From HXMU1420-13 sp965249965 (GTDB lineage: Bacteria > Bacteroidota > Rhodothermia > Balneolales > Balneolaceae): DNA of 64,000 nucleotides. The notes beneath the pieces are model-generated. The model was not told where the DNA came from. It did not search any database and saw only the letters and a list, made by a program, of their open reading frames with translations. The stretch covers positions 2,976,001 through 3,040,000 of the forward strand of contig OZ252262.1 in assembly GCA_965249965.1 (NCBI GenBank), in the 5' to 3' direction. The first letter of the stretch is position 1. Every line of letters begins with the position of its first letter. Positions 24,392 to 33,887 of the stretch are shown piece by piece. Position numbers and translations under genes: made by a program.

Positions 24392-26698
24392 TCAATTTAT
24401 GTTCAGGCTTACAGATGCATATGGTAAAAACGGCAATTCATTTACTTGCTGCAGGGTATTTACATCAAAGTAAAATACATTGGTCATGTCATAGCTATTG
24501 ATTGCTCCTATTTCAGTCTCAAGCTCAAGTCCCGGACTAAGCTGGAATTTACGATCAATTGAAACGTCTAGACGTTGGAATGCAGGTAGACTTCCATCAA
24601 ATGGCTGTGAGTATAAGGTTACTGCTTTACCCTGATTTTCTACAGGATCTTGATAAGGTACGCGTACAATTAAATCGATGGCATACAATTTGGTGTAGGG
24701 CGCTCCACTACTGTATCTCCAAATTGCGTTCGCAGTAAAAGCACCAAATTTATAACTAGCCAATACGTTTAATTGGTGGCGTCGGTCATGGCTTGGGTTG
24801 TACACAAACTCATCCGTGTCTATCCATGCAACTAAATCATCTGCTGATGCACGGTATTCTACTTCTGCCAAACCGTAACCAACAGTTAAGTAAAGTGGCT
24901 GAGCATTTACTTCAAGTTGAATATCTAAACCGTAAGTATCAGCATCAGCAAAAGCTGTTCGAATGGTGTTACCAGGCTCACGGGTCCATTCTGCTACCGG
25001 AATATTACTACTCTGTCTGTAATATGTCTCGATATTAGCCTCAATGGAATTCCCGATTCTTTGTCGGTATCCTGCAATTGCGTGGACAGAAGTTGGCACT
25101 GGGTCGTCGACATCAACCGGTTTGTATACATAAAAAACTGTACCTGCATCTCGCTCATCTGTTATTGCTTCTCTGAGCTGTGCATATTTACCAACTGCAA
25201 AACTTAATTCCTGATTATCTGTTCCAAGTGGCAACCAGGTAACTCTTAATCTAGGTTCAAAAGTTGAGCTGATATTCTCCTGTCGAATTTGAGTGGTAAC
25301 ACCCGGAGTAATCGTTAATGTCTGGGTAGGTTTAAAATCGGTAGACACATATGCACTAAAAACCGATGTGTATTCTTCAAGCGTGGCCCCTAGTCCAAAT
25401 CGTTGTTCTTTACCCGTAATTTCTGGGAAAGGCTCATCTAGATTTGCCTGATAAAAGTTTAAGTTCCAACGCAATCCATAGTTAAATGGATAATTAAAAG
25501 CTGTCCCGGTATTGTCCATTCTTAAATATCCAATGCTGATATTCGAAGTTCTTCCCAAATCATCAAACCCAACCTCAGTACTTTTGTAATTACTCCACCC
25601 AATCGTGAAATCAACGGAGTTTTTAAGTTCCTCGCTAAAACCAATACAGCGCGAACCAATAGCTGTATTTTCCCATCCTAACCGAACATTTCTCTGGGGA
25701 TTTATCTTACCTCTATCATAGGTATGCATTGCTGTTAAATTACACGTAAAACCATCCCAGTTGATGGAATATCGAGCTAAAACGTCAGAGAACTTTAATG
25801 GCACATCCTCACCAGTTAGCTCCGGACCTGCTTGCTCGATAACACTATATCGCCCCATTACAAGCAATGATTGCTGATCCTGTTTAAGAGGTCCTTCCGC
25901 TAATGCAGATATAATATAGGGACTCGCAGCCACCTGGCTTTGGAATTTCCGCATGTTACCTTGTCTAAGACTAACATCCATAACTGAAGACGTTGCACCT
26001 TCATACTCTGCACCAAATCCCCCGGCATATAAGTCAACATTACTAATTACAGATTGCGGGAATGCTGAAAACAAATTCGAAATGTGGAATGGTTTAATTA
26101 CCTGCATTTTATCCACCAATATCAGGTTTTGTGCAGGTGTACCACCCCGAATAAATAATTCCCCACCACGGTCACCACTGGTTACAACCCCTGGAAGAGT
26201 TTGTAGATACACACTCAAATCACCACCCGGACCAGGCGCCGGTATCATTTGAATGTCTGTTACAGAAATCGATTGCTTACCTGCTACCCGCTGTACTGCT
26301 CCACTGCGTTGGCCACTAACAATAACTTCACCCAAATCTGATGTAGCCGTTTCTAGTTCTATTCGATACAGTCGGGTATCGCCAGGGCGAAGTACAACTT
26401 CTTCCTCTATAGACTCAAACCCAATCGAGCTTATTACCAGATTGTAGGTACCACTCAAGATATTTCGAAACTCGAACAATCCATCTGCATCGGTTGCACC
26501 AGCACGGTACATATTTCCGGTATCTGTGTAGTAAAGAATAACATTTGCTCCGATTACCGGATTACCATCTTCTTCAGAAATTGCTAATACTCTAAAGGTA
26601 GTTCTGGTTTGTGCATAGAGCGATTCGGGAAGTAAAAGCCCGAACATTGAGAGGAGAAGGAAGCTAAAAAGCAACCTTTTGAACAGTTGGATGACCAT
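24392..26698 (-). CDS. TonB-dependent receptor with carboxypeptidase-regulatory domain
   Basis: The 768-residue outer membrane protein has a signal peptide ending SLYAQ (about 30), a carboxypeptidase-regulatory-like domain (about 35-115) and a plug with LFIRGGTPAQNLILVDKMQV (about 180-205). The barrel ends with YASVSLNIN. It has no STN domain, so signalling through FecR is not expected. Two DUF4249-like lipoprotein genes follow on the same strand. The transported compound is unknown. Confidence 0.9.
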   Translation of the reverse strand: MVIQLFKRLLFSFLLLSMFGLLLPESLYAQTRTTFRVLAISEEDGNPVIGANVILYYTDTGNMYRAGATDADGLFEFRNILSGTYNLVISSIGFESIEEEVVLRPGDTRLYRIELETATSDLGEVIVSGQRSGAVQRVAGKQSISVTDIQMIPAPGPGGDLSVYLQTLPGVVTSGDRGGELFIRGGTPAQNLILVDKMQVIKPFHISNLFSAFPQSVISNVDLYAGGFGAEYEGATSSVMDVSLRQGNMRKFQSQVAASPYIISALAEGPLKQDQQSLLVMGRYSVIEQAGPELTGEDVPLKFSDVLARYSINWDGFTCNLTAMHTYDRGKINPQRNVRLGWENTAIGSRCIGFSEELKNSVDFTIGWSNYKSTEVGFDDLGRTSNISIGYLRMDNTGTAFNYPFNYGLRWNLNFYQANLDEPFPEITGKEQRFGLGATLEEYTSVFSAYVSTDFKPTQTLTITPGVTTQIRQENISSTFEPRLRVTWLPLGTDNQELSFAVGKYAQLREAITDERDAGTVFYVYKPVDVDDPVPTSVHAIAGYRQRIGNSIEANIETYYRQSSNIPVAEWTREPGNTIRTAFADADTYGLDIQLEVNAQPLYLTVGYGLAEVEYRASADDLVAWIDTDEFVYNPSHDRRHQLNVLASYKFGAFTANAIWRYSSGAPYTKLYAIDLIVRVPYQDPVENQGKAVTLYSQPFDGSLPAFQRLDVSIDRKFQLSPGLELETEIGAINSYDMTNVFYFDVNTLQQVNELPFLPYASVSLNIN

Positions 26699-26878
26699 TA
26701 AGTACTATTTAGGGATGTTTTTAAGGATGTTATAAAAAGACCTGAGATTTGAAATTATTGTGTAATAATTCAACCTCGGTTACATTTTTTTAAGCGTCTT
26801 GTTTTGATGATAGTTTTTTGGAATACACTAAAGATTAGCAGTGTATACATATATAGTTGTTTTCACTCATTGAATTAG

Positions 26879-27242
26879 TGGAGATGCGGGGAGTCGAACC
26901 CCGGTCCGAAACGGCAAACCTGCAAATATCTACATGCTTAGTTACTAATTAACATTCGCCTAAAGCCGAGCCTAGTAACCAAGCGACCTTAGACTATTCT
27001 GTAAAGTTTCGCGCATTAAAGACAGAAAACCTTACTACGCTATCCTATCTTGTATGGCGTTCAGTCTGGTGCTGATAGGCACGGTAACCAGAGGAACGGC
27101 GAAGCAGTTTATGCTGCTAAGCGGTATGAATAATTGTTGTCAATTATTTTTGTTTCCATAATGGATGTTTTACGAGAACCATTGGACATACTCGGCATGC
27201 AACCTGCGGCGTTACTCATCCCGTCAAATCCAGAACATCCCC
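26879..27242 (-). ncRNA. ssrA: tmRNA (10Sa RNA)
   Basis: On the minus strand the RNA starts GGGGATGTTCTGGATTTGAC and ends with the tRNA-like T arm GGTTCGACTCCCCGCATCTCC plus A. The 5' GGGGATG pairs with the 3' CATCTCC acceptor. The 3' CCA is not encoded (the genome has CTA). The tag reading frame ends at a TAA (27111-27109) and reads ...IIDNNYSYRLAA; the LAA end is the usual protease signal. The resume codon cannot be fixed; if GAA at 27156 is used the tag has 15 residues. It rescues stalled ribosomes with SmpB. The tag frame holds a 7-bp hairpin (27147-27141 with 27136-27130). Confidence 0.96.
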
Positions 27243-27447
27243 AATAATTCAAAGAGCGATTTTAAAGATACGCAAATCTGGTCATTATTTTGAATACTGA
27301 TTCAATTTATGATTTTAGTAAGCTCATATTTTTGTTCTTTAACGCAACAGAAATTGAAACAATTTGATAATGCAAACTTTCATCGAATTCATAGAACTTT
27401 TTTATGGTTAGCTCGTTTAAAGCGCAGAATTTTTTGAACATTTGAAA

Positions 27448-29718
27448 ATGATTTATAAATGGTTAATGGCAATTGGGTTGGCCATAGGGATTTCAAATCT
27501 CGCAATAGCTCAAAACTCGGTAACAATAACCGGGTACGTTAAAGATGCAAATACAGGGGAAACGTTAATTAGTGCAAACGTAGCACTTCTTGAACTAAAC
27601 AGAGGGTCTGCGACGAATACACTTGGGTATTTTTCTATACCAAATGTAGAACCTGGTACATACACAATCGCCGCATCATATATTGGTTTTGAGTTATTCA
27701 CTCAAGAGGTCACGTTAGTGAGTGGAGAAAACCTTCGATTCGATATCGAATTATCACCAAACGTTGTTGAAGGTGAAGAAATCATTGTAGAGTCTGAAGC
27801 TGAGCTGCAGGAATTGAAAAGTATTGGAACAGCTCAGGTTAAAACAGAATTAATCAAAGCATTACCCGCTATTTTTGAAGCCGACGTTTTTCGATCAATT
27901 CAATATTTACCGGGCGTAAAATCAGCCAGTGATTTTTCAAGCGGACTTTATATACGCGGGGGAAGTCCAGATCAAACCCTGATCATGCTCGACCAAACTA
28001 CGGTTTATAACCCAAGCCACTTTTTTGGATTTTTCTCCACATTTAATCCTGATGCCATAAAAGATGTACGATTGTACAAAGGTGGTTATCCGGCCGAATA
28101 TGGCGGCAGACTTGGCTCTGTATTATCCGTGTACAATAAAGATGGCAATCGAAACGAATATGCAGGAAGCGTAACACTTGGAATGTTAGCATCGAGAGTT
28201 GCCTTTGAAGGCCCAATAAAAAATGGATCTTTCATGTTAGCCGGTCGGCGATCAACCCTCGAACCATTACTCGCAGCACTACGGGAAACCAGCGATAACA
28301 TCCCTTCCCTCTTCTATTTTTATGATTTCAACGGAAAAATAAATTACGACGCTTCCCTCAACGATAAATTCCATCTGGCGTTTTATTCCGGTGCTGATAA
28401 GGTTCGATTTCCTTTCGCTGATGATGCCGAATTTACACTCAACTATGGCAATCAAACAGTTAGTGGAAACTGGACACACATTTTTAATGAGAAATTATTT
28501 TCAAACTTCATTTTAACAGGATCACGATACTTTAATTTCCCAGAATTCGAGTTTGCCGGCACTCCATTTGAGAGAGATAATAATATTTACGATTTCTCAC
28601 TGAAGTCTGACCTGGAATATATCCCTAATGAAAAGCACCAGATTTCAACAGGATTTTGGGGTGGTGTTTTTACCCTGAGGTTGCAAGATCGGTTCGACAA
28701 TCAGGATAGTTTTAGCAGTAGAATTCATGCACGATACGCTAGCTTTTATGTTCAGGATACCTGGCGTCCTACAGATCAGTGGAAACTCATTACCGGGATT
28801 CGCGCCAATTACTTTTCAGATGGTGATTATTTGAGGCTAGAACCTAGAGCATCGCTTGAATTCTTTGCTTCTGAGAGAATCACTTTGCAGGCAGCCTATG
28901 GACGTTATAATCAATTTTTCACATTAATCACCAATGAAGCATTCTCAGGCTTCGACTTATGGCTGACCTCTGACGACGGCATTAACCCTGCTTATGGAGA
29001 TCAATTCGTTATTGGGGCAAAAACAGTCCCAATTGAGAATTATGGACTCGACATCGAGTTGTACTACCGAACAATGGAAGATTTATTCGAGCTTGATCCA
29101 TTTTTACCGGATGCAGCAGGTTTGGCCTACCCTGAATTATTCCGCATTGGGAAAGGCTATGCGTACGGCACCGAAATAATGTTTGAAAAACGTGTAGGTC
29201 GGCTTAATGGATATATTGGCTATACATTCGGGTACACTTGGCGAAAATTTCCAGGTTTTAATAACACGGTTGGTAACCCCGATGGAGCCGGGCGTTTTTA
29301 TCCACCGAAATATGATCGAAGAAATGATGTAAAAATCATCCTGAACTATAATCTAAGCCGAAAATGGAAATTTACCGGAGCCTGGGTGTACGCTACCGGC
29401 CAGGCCTACACACAAGCAACTGGTCGTTATGCTGCTTTTGATGAACCCTATTCCGGTGTTGATCAAAATAACCTCTTAGTAGTAGAAAATGTAAATGCTT
29501 CGCGCCTTCCCGCTTATCACCGCATGGATTTTTCCTTTGCAAGAACTGGTAAATTCTTTGGGCTTGGCACTTCTGAATTACAAATACAAATTATCAATGC
29601 ATATAACCGTCGCAATGTTTGGTTTACTCAATTTGATTTTGATGACAATCCAGTAAAACAATCAAATGTAACCTTACTGCCCATTATTCCCGCAATCTCT
29701 TATACAGTCTCGTTCTAA
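27448..29718 (+). CDS. TonB-dependent receptor with carboxypeptidase-regulatory domain
   Basis: The ATG at 27448 is preferred to a TTG two codons upstream. The 756-residue protein has a signal peptide ending LAIAQ (about 22), a carboxypeptidase-regulatory-like domain (about 25-105) and a plug with LYIRGGSPDQTLIMLDQTTV (about 170-190). The barrel has a typical YDRRNDVKIILNYN repeat near 630 and a C-terminal Phe. There is no STN domain. The DUF4249 lipoprotein gene that follows overlaps it as TAATG, so the two products are probably made together as an outer-membrane uptake pair. The ligand is unknown. Confidence 0.92.
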   Translation: MIYKWLMAIGLAIGISNLAIAQNSVTITGYVKDANTGETLISANVALLELNRGSATNTLGYFSIPNVEPGTYTIAASYIGFELFTQEVTLVSGENLRFDIELSPNVVEGEEIIVESEAELQELKSIGTAQVKTELIKALPAIFEADVFRSIQYLPGVKSASDFSSGLYIRGGSPDQTLIMLDQTTVYNPSHFFGFFSTFNPDAIKDVRLYKGGYPAEYGGRLGSVLSVYNKDGNRNEYAGSVTLGMLASRVAFEGPIKNGSFMLAGRRSTLEPLLAALRETSDNIPSLFYFYDFNGKINYDASLNDKFHLAFYSGADKVRFPFADDAEFTLNYGNQTVSGNWTHIFNEKLFSNFILTGSRYFNFPEFEFAGTPFERDNNIYDFSLKSDLEYIPNEKHQISTGFWGGVFTLRLQDRFDNQDSFSSRIHARYASFYVQDTWRPTDQWKLITGIRANYFSDGDYLRLEPRASLEFFASERITLQAAYGRYNQFFTLITNEAFSGFDLWLTSDDGINPAYGDQFVIGAKTVPIENYGLDIELYYRTMEDLFELDPFLPDAAGLAYPELFRIGKGYAYGTEIMFEKRVGRLNGYIGYTFGYTWRKFPGFNNTVGNPDGAGRFYPPKYDRRNDVKIILNYNLSRKWKFTGAWVYATGQAYTQATGRYAAFDEPYSGVDQNNLLVVENVNASRLPAYHRMDFSFARTGKFFGLGTSELQIQIINAYNRRNVWFTQFDFDDNPVKQSNVTLLPIIPAISYTVSF

Positions 29719-30617
29719 TGAAGAAAAATCTACTTTACACAATTTCAACGGTATTTCTAGTGATGTTAGGTTGCGAAACCTACACACAGGACGATTATCA
29801 GGAATATTATGTGGTTGAATCTTATTTAGTTGCCGGCAGGCAATTACCTCAGGTTCGGTTATCAACTACTGCCCCAATCGATCAATTTTTCTCGTTTGAA
29901 AATGTTGCTGTTGAGGGTGCAACTGTCCAACTTCGTTTACTGGAAAATGATGGGCGAACAATCAGTCAGGTATTTCCTTACACCAGCGACTCTACAGGTT
30001 TGTATTACGCGCTTGATCAACATGATGTATTGCCATTACGCAATTATCAACTGCATATCGAACTAAATGGTGGCGCTGATATAATCACTGCTCAGACGAT
30101 AGTTCCGGATACTTTCAGAGTGGTTAGTGAAGTTATGGACACATTGATTTATCAAAGTACTGAACAACTTGAGGTTACGGTTTCAGAGAGTGTATATCCG
30201 GGTCGACAAAACATATTTATTTTTAACACACTTTCGTTAGAACCAACGGTAGAAAATCTAACACCGTTATATTTTGATTTTTATGACGATGATGAAGTGC
30301 TTCTTCAGGAATTCGCCAATACAGAATCAGGATTGCTAAATGCAGCTAATTTTACAGTCAACGCAGATCAATCTGTAACAATCCGCTATCCCTGGCTGGC
30401 CGTTGCATTTTTTGGGGATAATAAACTCGTGGCATCCACGGTAGATGATAACATTTATGATTTTTATCGATCCGAATCTGTACAATTAGGTGGATCTACC
30501 CTATCGCCTGGAGAAATTCAAAATGTAATTACACGAATTGAAGGCGGAATTGGTATTTTTGGATCTATGGCTTCCGATACTATTCAAACTTTTATTAAGC
30601 CCAATTTTGAATTTTAA
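29718..30617 (+). CDS. DUF4249 family lipoprotein
   Basis: The 299-residue product has lipobox LVMLGC (Cys near 19). The beta-rich body has the usual DUF4249 pattern: YYVVESYLVAG, VEGATVQL, TGLYYA and the NYQLHIELNGG strand. These proteins accompany TonB receptors in Bacteroidota and are thought to cover or assist the barrel. Its start overlaps the stop of the receptor gene by one base. Confidence 0.85.
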   Translation: MKKNLLYTISTVFLVMLGCETYTQDDYQEYYVVESYLVAGRQLPQVRLSTTAPIDQFFSFENVAVEGATVQLRLLENDGRTISQVFPYTSDSTGLYYALDQHDVLPLRNYQLHIELNGGADIITAQTIVPDTFRVVSEVMDTLIYQSTEQLEVTVSESVYPGRQNIFIFNTLSLEPTVENLTPLYFDFYDDDEVLLQEFANTESGLLNAANFTVNADQSVTIRYPWLAVAFFGDNKLVASTVDDNIYDFYRSESVQLGGSTLSPGEIQNVITRIEGGIGIFGSMASDTIQTFIKPNFEF

Positions 30618-30621
30618 GTTT

Positions 30622-31284
30622 ATGATTAAAAGATCATTATCCATTGTACTTCTTCTTTTACCAGTTTTGGTCTCAGCTCAAAACTCTGGGTTCTTTGAAA
30701 TTGGCAGAGTCCAATACCGAGGTGGTGGTGATTGGTATAATGATCCTTCGTCGCTCAAAAATCTAATCAGTTATACAAATTCGAACGTACCAATCAGCAT
30801 AAATCCAGCTTTTAAGGATGTTGCACTAGGCAGCTCGGAAATTCATATCTACCCTTTTCTATTCCTAACAGGTCATGGAACAATCACCGCAAATAATTCG
30901 GAAGTGAGTAATCTTCGCACTTATCTGGAAAATGGTGGTTTTTTATATGTTGATGACGATTACGGACTGGATGAGCACATTCGTTCTTTGATGAATCGTG
31001 TTTTCCCAGACGAGGAACTCATCGAATTGCCATTCAATCATCCTATTTATACACAGGTTTTTCGTTTTGAAAATGGGTTGCCCAAAATTCATGAGCATGA
31101 TAATCAAGCGCCCCGTGGATATGGTCTTTTTTATCAAGGTAAATTAGTAATGTACTACACGTTTGAATCAAATCTTGGGGACGGTTGGGCGGACGCTGAA
31201 ATTCACAATAACACTCCGGCAAAAAGAGAACAGGCACTAAAAATGGGAGTTAACATTTTAGTCTACGCTTTGACACGAATCTAG
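30622..31284 (+). CDS. DUF4159 domain protein, secreted
   Basis: The ATG at 30622 is chosen; it lies four bases after the previous stop and gives a signal peptide ending VLVSAQ (about 20). The 220-residue product has the DUF4159 features RVQYRGGGDWYNDP, YLENGGFLYVDDDYG and HPIYTQVF. This fold resembles a glutamine-amidotransferase-like alpha/beta domain. The role is not established. Here it is the third gene of a TonB receptor operon. Confidence 0.88.
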   Translation: MIKRSLSIVLLLLPVLVSAQNSGFFEIGRVQYRGGGDWYNDPSSLKNLISYTNSNVPISINPAFKDVALGSSEIHIYPFLFLTGHGTITANNSEVSNLRTYLENGGFLYVDDDYGLDEHIRSLMNRVFPDEELIELPFNHPIYTQVFRFENGLPKIHEHDNQAPRGYGLFYQGKLVMYYTFESNLGDGWADAEIHNNTPAKREQALKMGVNILVYALTRI

Positions 31285-31322
31285 ATTTCGCCTATACTGA
31301 CATAATCAAAATTTTAGGTGTT

Positions 31323-31733
31323 ATGGACAGTATTTCTCCCTATTTATTCTTTCCAGGTAACTGCGAAGAAGCCATCAATTTTTATATGAAAGCATTTAAT
31401 GGCGAGATTGCTGGTTTGCAGCGATTTGGCGATGCAAGCATGCCCGTTGATGACGATTACAAACAAAAAATAATGCACGCTGAACTCAAAATCGGGTCGA
31501 ATAGCATTATGTTTTCTGATGGTGCACCACATAAAGCCATAACCAAGGGAGATAATGTTCACCTGAATATTTCATTTGATAATGAAACAAATCTCCGTTT
31601 AACCTGGGGTAAACTTGCCGTAGGAGGTAACATCCACATGGATCTCCAGGATACGTTTTGGGGTGCTATTTTCGGTCAACTAGAGGATAAATACGGTATC
31701 CGCTGGATGCTGAATTACCAGAAACCGGAGTAG
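31323..31733 (+). CDS. VOC-family (PhnB-like) protein
   Basis: The 136-residue protein begins SPYLFFPGNCEEAINFYMKAF, the typical start of PhnB-like glyoxalase/bleomycin-resistance-fold proteins. Later segments HAELKIGSNSIMFSDG and WGAIFGQLEDKYGIRWMLNY also fit. The group has no agreed reaction. It is a single gene; its stop is two bases from the end of the convergent dnaG. Confidence 0.9.
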   Translation: MDSISPYLFFPGNCEEAINFYMKAFNGEIAGLQRFGDASMPVDDDYKQKIMHAELKIGSNSIMFSDGAPHKAITKGDNVHLNISFDNETNLRLTWGKLAVGGNIHMDLQDTFWGAIFGQLEDKYGIRWMLNYQKPE

Positions 31734-31734
31734 T

Positions 31735-33735
31735 CTAGTTCTCCCCCTTCATCTTGTATGTAAACACTTTATCGCTGGTGGGATTGTCTTTTAATCCTTT
31801 CGGATCAGGGTAGAAATCATCGGAATCAACGCGCTCTCTTTGTGTGATTTTTGACTGAATATCGGCCTGAACCTGAATAATTTTTCGTTTTTCTTCATCT
31901 GAGGCAGATCTGAGTTTCTCTGCTAATTCGCCTCTTTTCCGCTTGAAAAAGCTAAGTTCCAAAGTTTTAATGGTACTTTTAGCCGTTTTAAAAGGAAACT
32001 TATCTTTTTCGTACCGGATGCCAATTTTTTCCGCATGGCGATCACTTGCAGAATGTTGCTCTAAAAGCACATCCCCCACCAATCTTGGAAAAGGGTCCTT
32101 TTTTTGGATGTAATCATCAATGGTAATTGACTCGGTATTCTTGAATCGATCCACAACATCTCGATAGAACATGGCAAGCTCTTCATCTTCGAACAACCGG
32201 TCGTTCGTTAGCGAACAAATGTATTCTACCATTTCATAACCGTAGGAAATCATCAGGCGAATGAGCTCTTTTTCGTAATGAGGCTTCTTTTTTGTTGGGG
32301 TAGCTTTTTCAGGTTGCTCAGCAAGCCCGGAGAATTCATCCATTATTGGCGGTTGGTCGATCATCGGGGGAAGTTCCTGGCGTTTTTCTCGCTCTCTATT
32401 CCTTTGATTCTCTCTGCGCTTCTGACTCATGATCCGGTCTAATTCTTCGAATAAATCGCGATCACTACCACGCCGAAATTTTTGGGTGCGCTGATGCAGA
32501 TGCTGCACATACACCTGCCGTTGAATAGATTCCGAAATATTGGCAATTGCACTCAGTATTTCTGAAATCACTTTTGCTAATTGGGTTGGTTGGTCAAGTC
32601 TACCCTCTTCATCGGCTTTGAGCATCAAAAAATCAACGAAATCAGAAGCTTCTTTTTGCTTCAAATCGAGGAATGATTCTTTCCCAAATTGCTTAACAAA
32701 CGAATCGGGATCTTCCCCTTCTGGTAACTCTAACAACTGAACTTCCATACCTTCGGCCAGTGCAATTTCAATTCCCCGTTTCATTGCATTTTGTCCCGCA
32801 TTGTCCGAATCGTAAATCATTACAATTTTTTCACCATATCGGTGTAAAATCTTCATTTGGCCAGGGGTAAGAGCTGTTCCGGAACTAGCGACTACGTTTT
32901 TGATACCATGTTCATTTAAGGTGATAACATCCGTGTAGCCTTCAACTAAAATCACTTCTTTTTGTTTGCGGATTTCATTTTTCGCATAGTTTACCCCAAA
33001 TACAACTTCGCTCTTATTGTACACTTTTGTTTGAGCTGAGTTTATATACTTTGCCGTTTTTTCATTCCCTAAAACTCTTCCGGCGAATGCTATCACTTTA
33101 TTGGTAGGCGAAAAAATGGGAAACATCAATCTTCCTCGAAAGGTATCGTAATAGCCGTCTCCTCGGTTGCTTGGCTTGATCAGATCAGCTTCTAATAAAT
33201 ATTGCTGATCAATTCCCTGACTTCGTGCCGCATTCACTAATTCATTCCCTGATACAGGTGAATATCCCAGTCCAAATTTTTTTATTGTTTCTCGATTATA
33301 ACCCCGTTTGGTTAAGTAATCCATCGCCGATTGTGCTTCAGGGTTTTGAACTAAGTTATCATAGAAGAAAACACCCGCATATCTCAGCGCATGATAAATA
33401 CCTTCTTTCAACTGATAACTTTCAGATTGTTCTTGACTTGGCTCGTCTTCGGGGATAAAGACACCATAACGATCTGCCAGTTGGCGAACGGCCTCAGTGA
33501 AGCCAATTCCGTCCTGATCCATCACAAATTTAAAAACATCGCCCGATTCACCACATCCAAAACACTTGAAAATACCCATGCCTGGATTCACATTAAAAGA
33601 AGGTGTCTTCTCATTGTGATAGGGACACAAGCCGGAAAAACCACTCCCAGAACGTTTTAATTTCACATAATCGGAAACTACTTCAACGATATCAGCTGCA
33701 TCTTTAACTTCTTCTTTTTTGGAGTCGGAAATCAT
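31735..33735 (-). CDS. dnaG: DNA primase
   Basis: The 666-residue protein has an N-terminal CHCC zinc finger (C37, H40, C58, C61), a primase core and a TOPRIM domain (VILVEGYTDV, then YDSDNAGQNAMKRG). A long charged linker (about 430-480) leads to a C-terminal helicase-binding domain. It makes RNA primers at the replication fork with DnaB. It is slightly longer than the E. coli enzyme because of the linker. It is a single gene here, not in the rpsU-dnaG-rpoD layout. Confidence 0.97.
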   Translation of the reverse strand: MISDSKKEEVKDAADIVEVVSDYVKLKRSGSGFSGLCPYHNEKTPSFNVNPGMGIFKCFGCGESGDVFKFVMDQDGIGFTEAVRQLADRYGVFIPEDEPSQEQSESYQLKEGIYHALRYAGVFFYDNLVQNPEAQSAMDYLTKRGYNRETIKKFGLGYSPVSGNELVNAARSQGIDQQYLLEADLIKPSNRGDGYYDTFRGRLMFPIFSPTNKVIAFAGRVLGNEKTAKYINSAQTKVYNKSEVVFGVNYAKNEIRKQKEVILVEGYTDVITLNEHGIKNVVASSGTALTPGQMKILHRYGEKIVMIYDSDNAGQNAMKRGIEIALAEGMEVQLLELPEGEDPDSFVKQFGKESFLDLKQKEASDFVDFLMLKADEEGRLDQPTQLAKVISEILSAIANISESIQRQVYVQHLHQRTQKFRRGSDRDLFEELDRIMSQKRRENQRNREREKRQELPPMIDQPPIMDEFSGLAEQPEKATPTKKKPHYEKELIRLMISYGYEMVEYICSLTNDRLFEDEELAMFYRDVVDRFKNTESITIDDYIQKKDPFPRLVGDVLLEQHSASDRHAEKIGIRYEKDKFPFKTAKSTIKTLELSFFKRKRGELAEKLRSASDEEKRKIIQVQADIQSKITQRERVDSDDFYPDPKGLKDNPTSDKVFTYKMKGEN

Positions 33736-33887
33736 TTTTGATTATAGGCACAAAGGGACAAAGGCACAAAGTGTTCGTGCATTTGGTATCAAATTATTTA
33801 ACTAGAATTACCACAACACACTTAGCTACTTTGTAAATCAGCCCGTATATTCTAGCCCACAAAAATCACACTTCAAAATATTATAGA

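Noticed and set aside
26823..26846. Hairpin atacact/agtgtat as the tmRNA terminator
   Set aside because: No T-run follows it on the minus strand, so its role is unclear.
26880..26960. A tRNA gene (GGTTCGACTCC-type T arm)
   Set aside because: The arm is the tRNA-like 3' end of tmRNA; the matching 5' GGGGATG lies 360 bases away on the same strand.
33747..33771. ggcacaaag repeated twice upstream of dnaG
   Set aside because: Too short and simple to call an iteron or regulator site; no origin features nearby.
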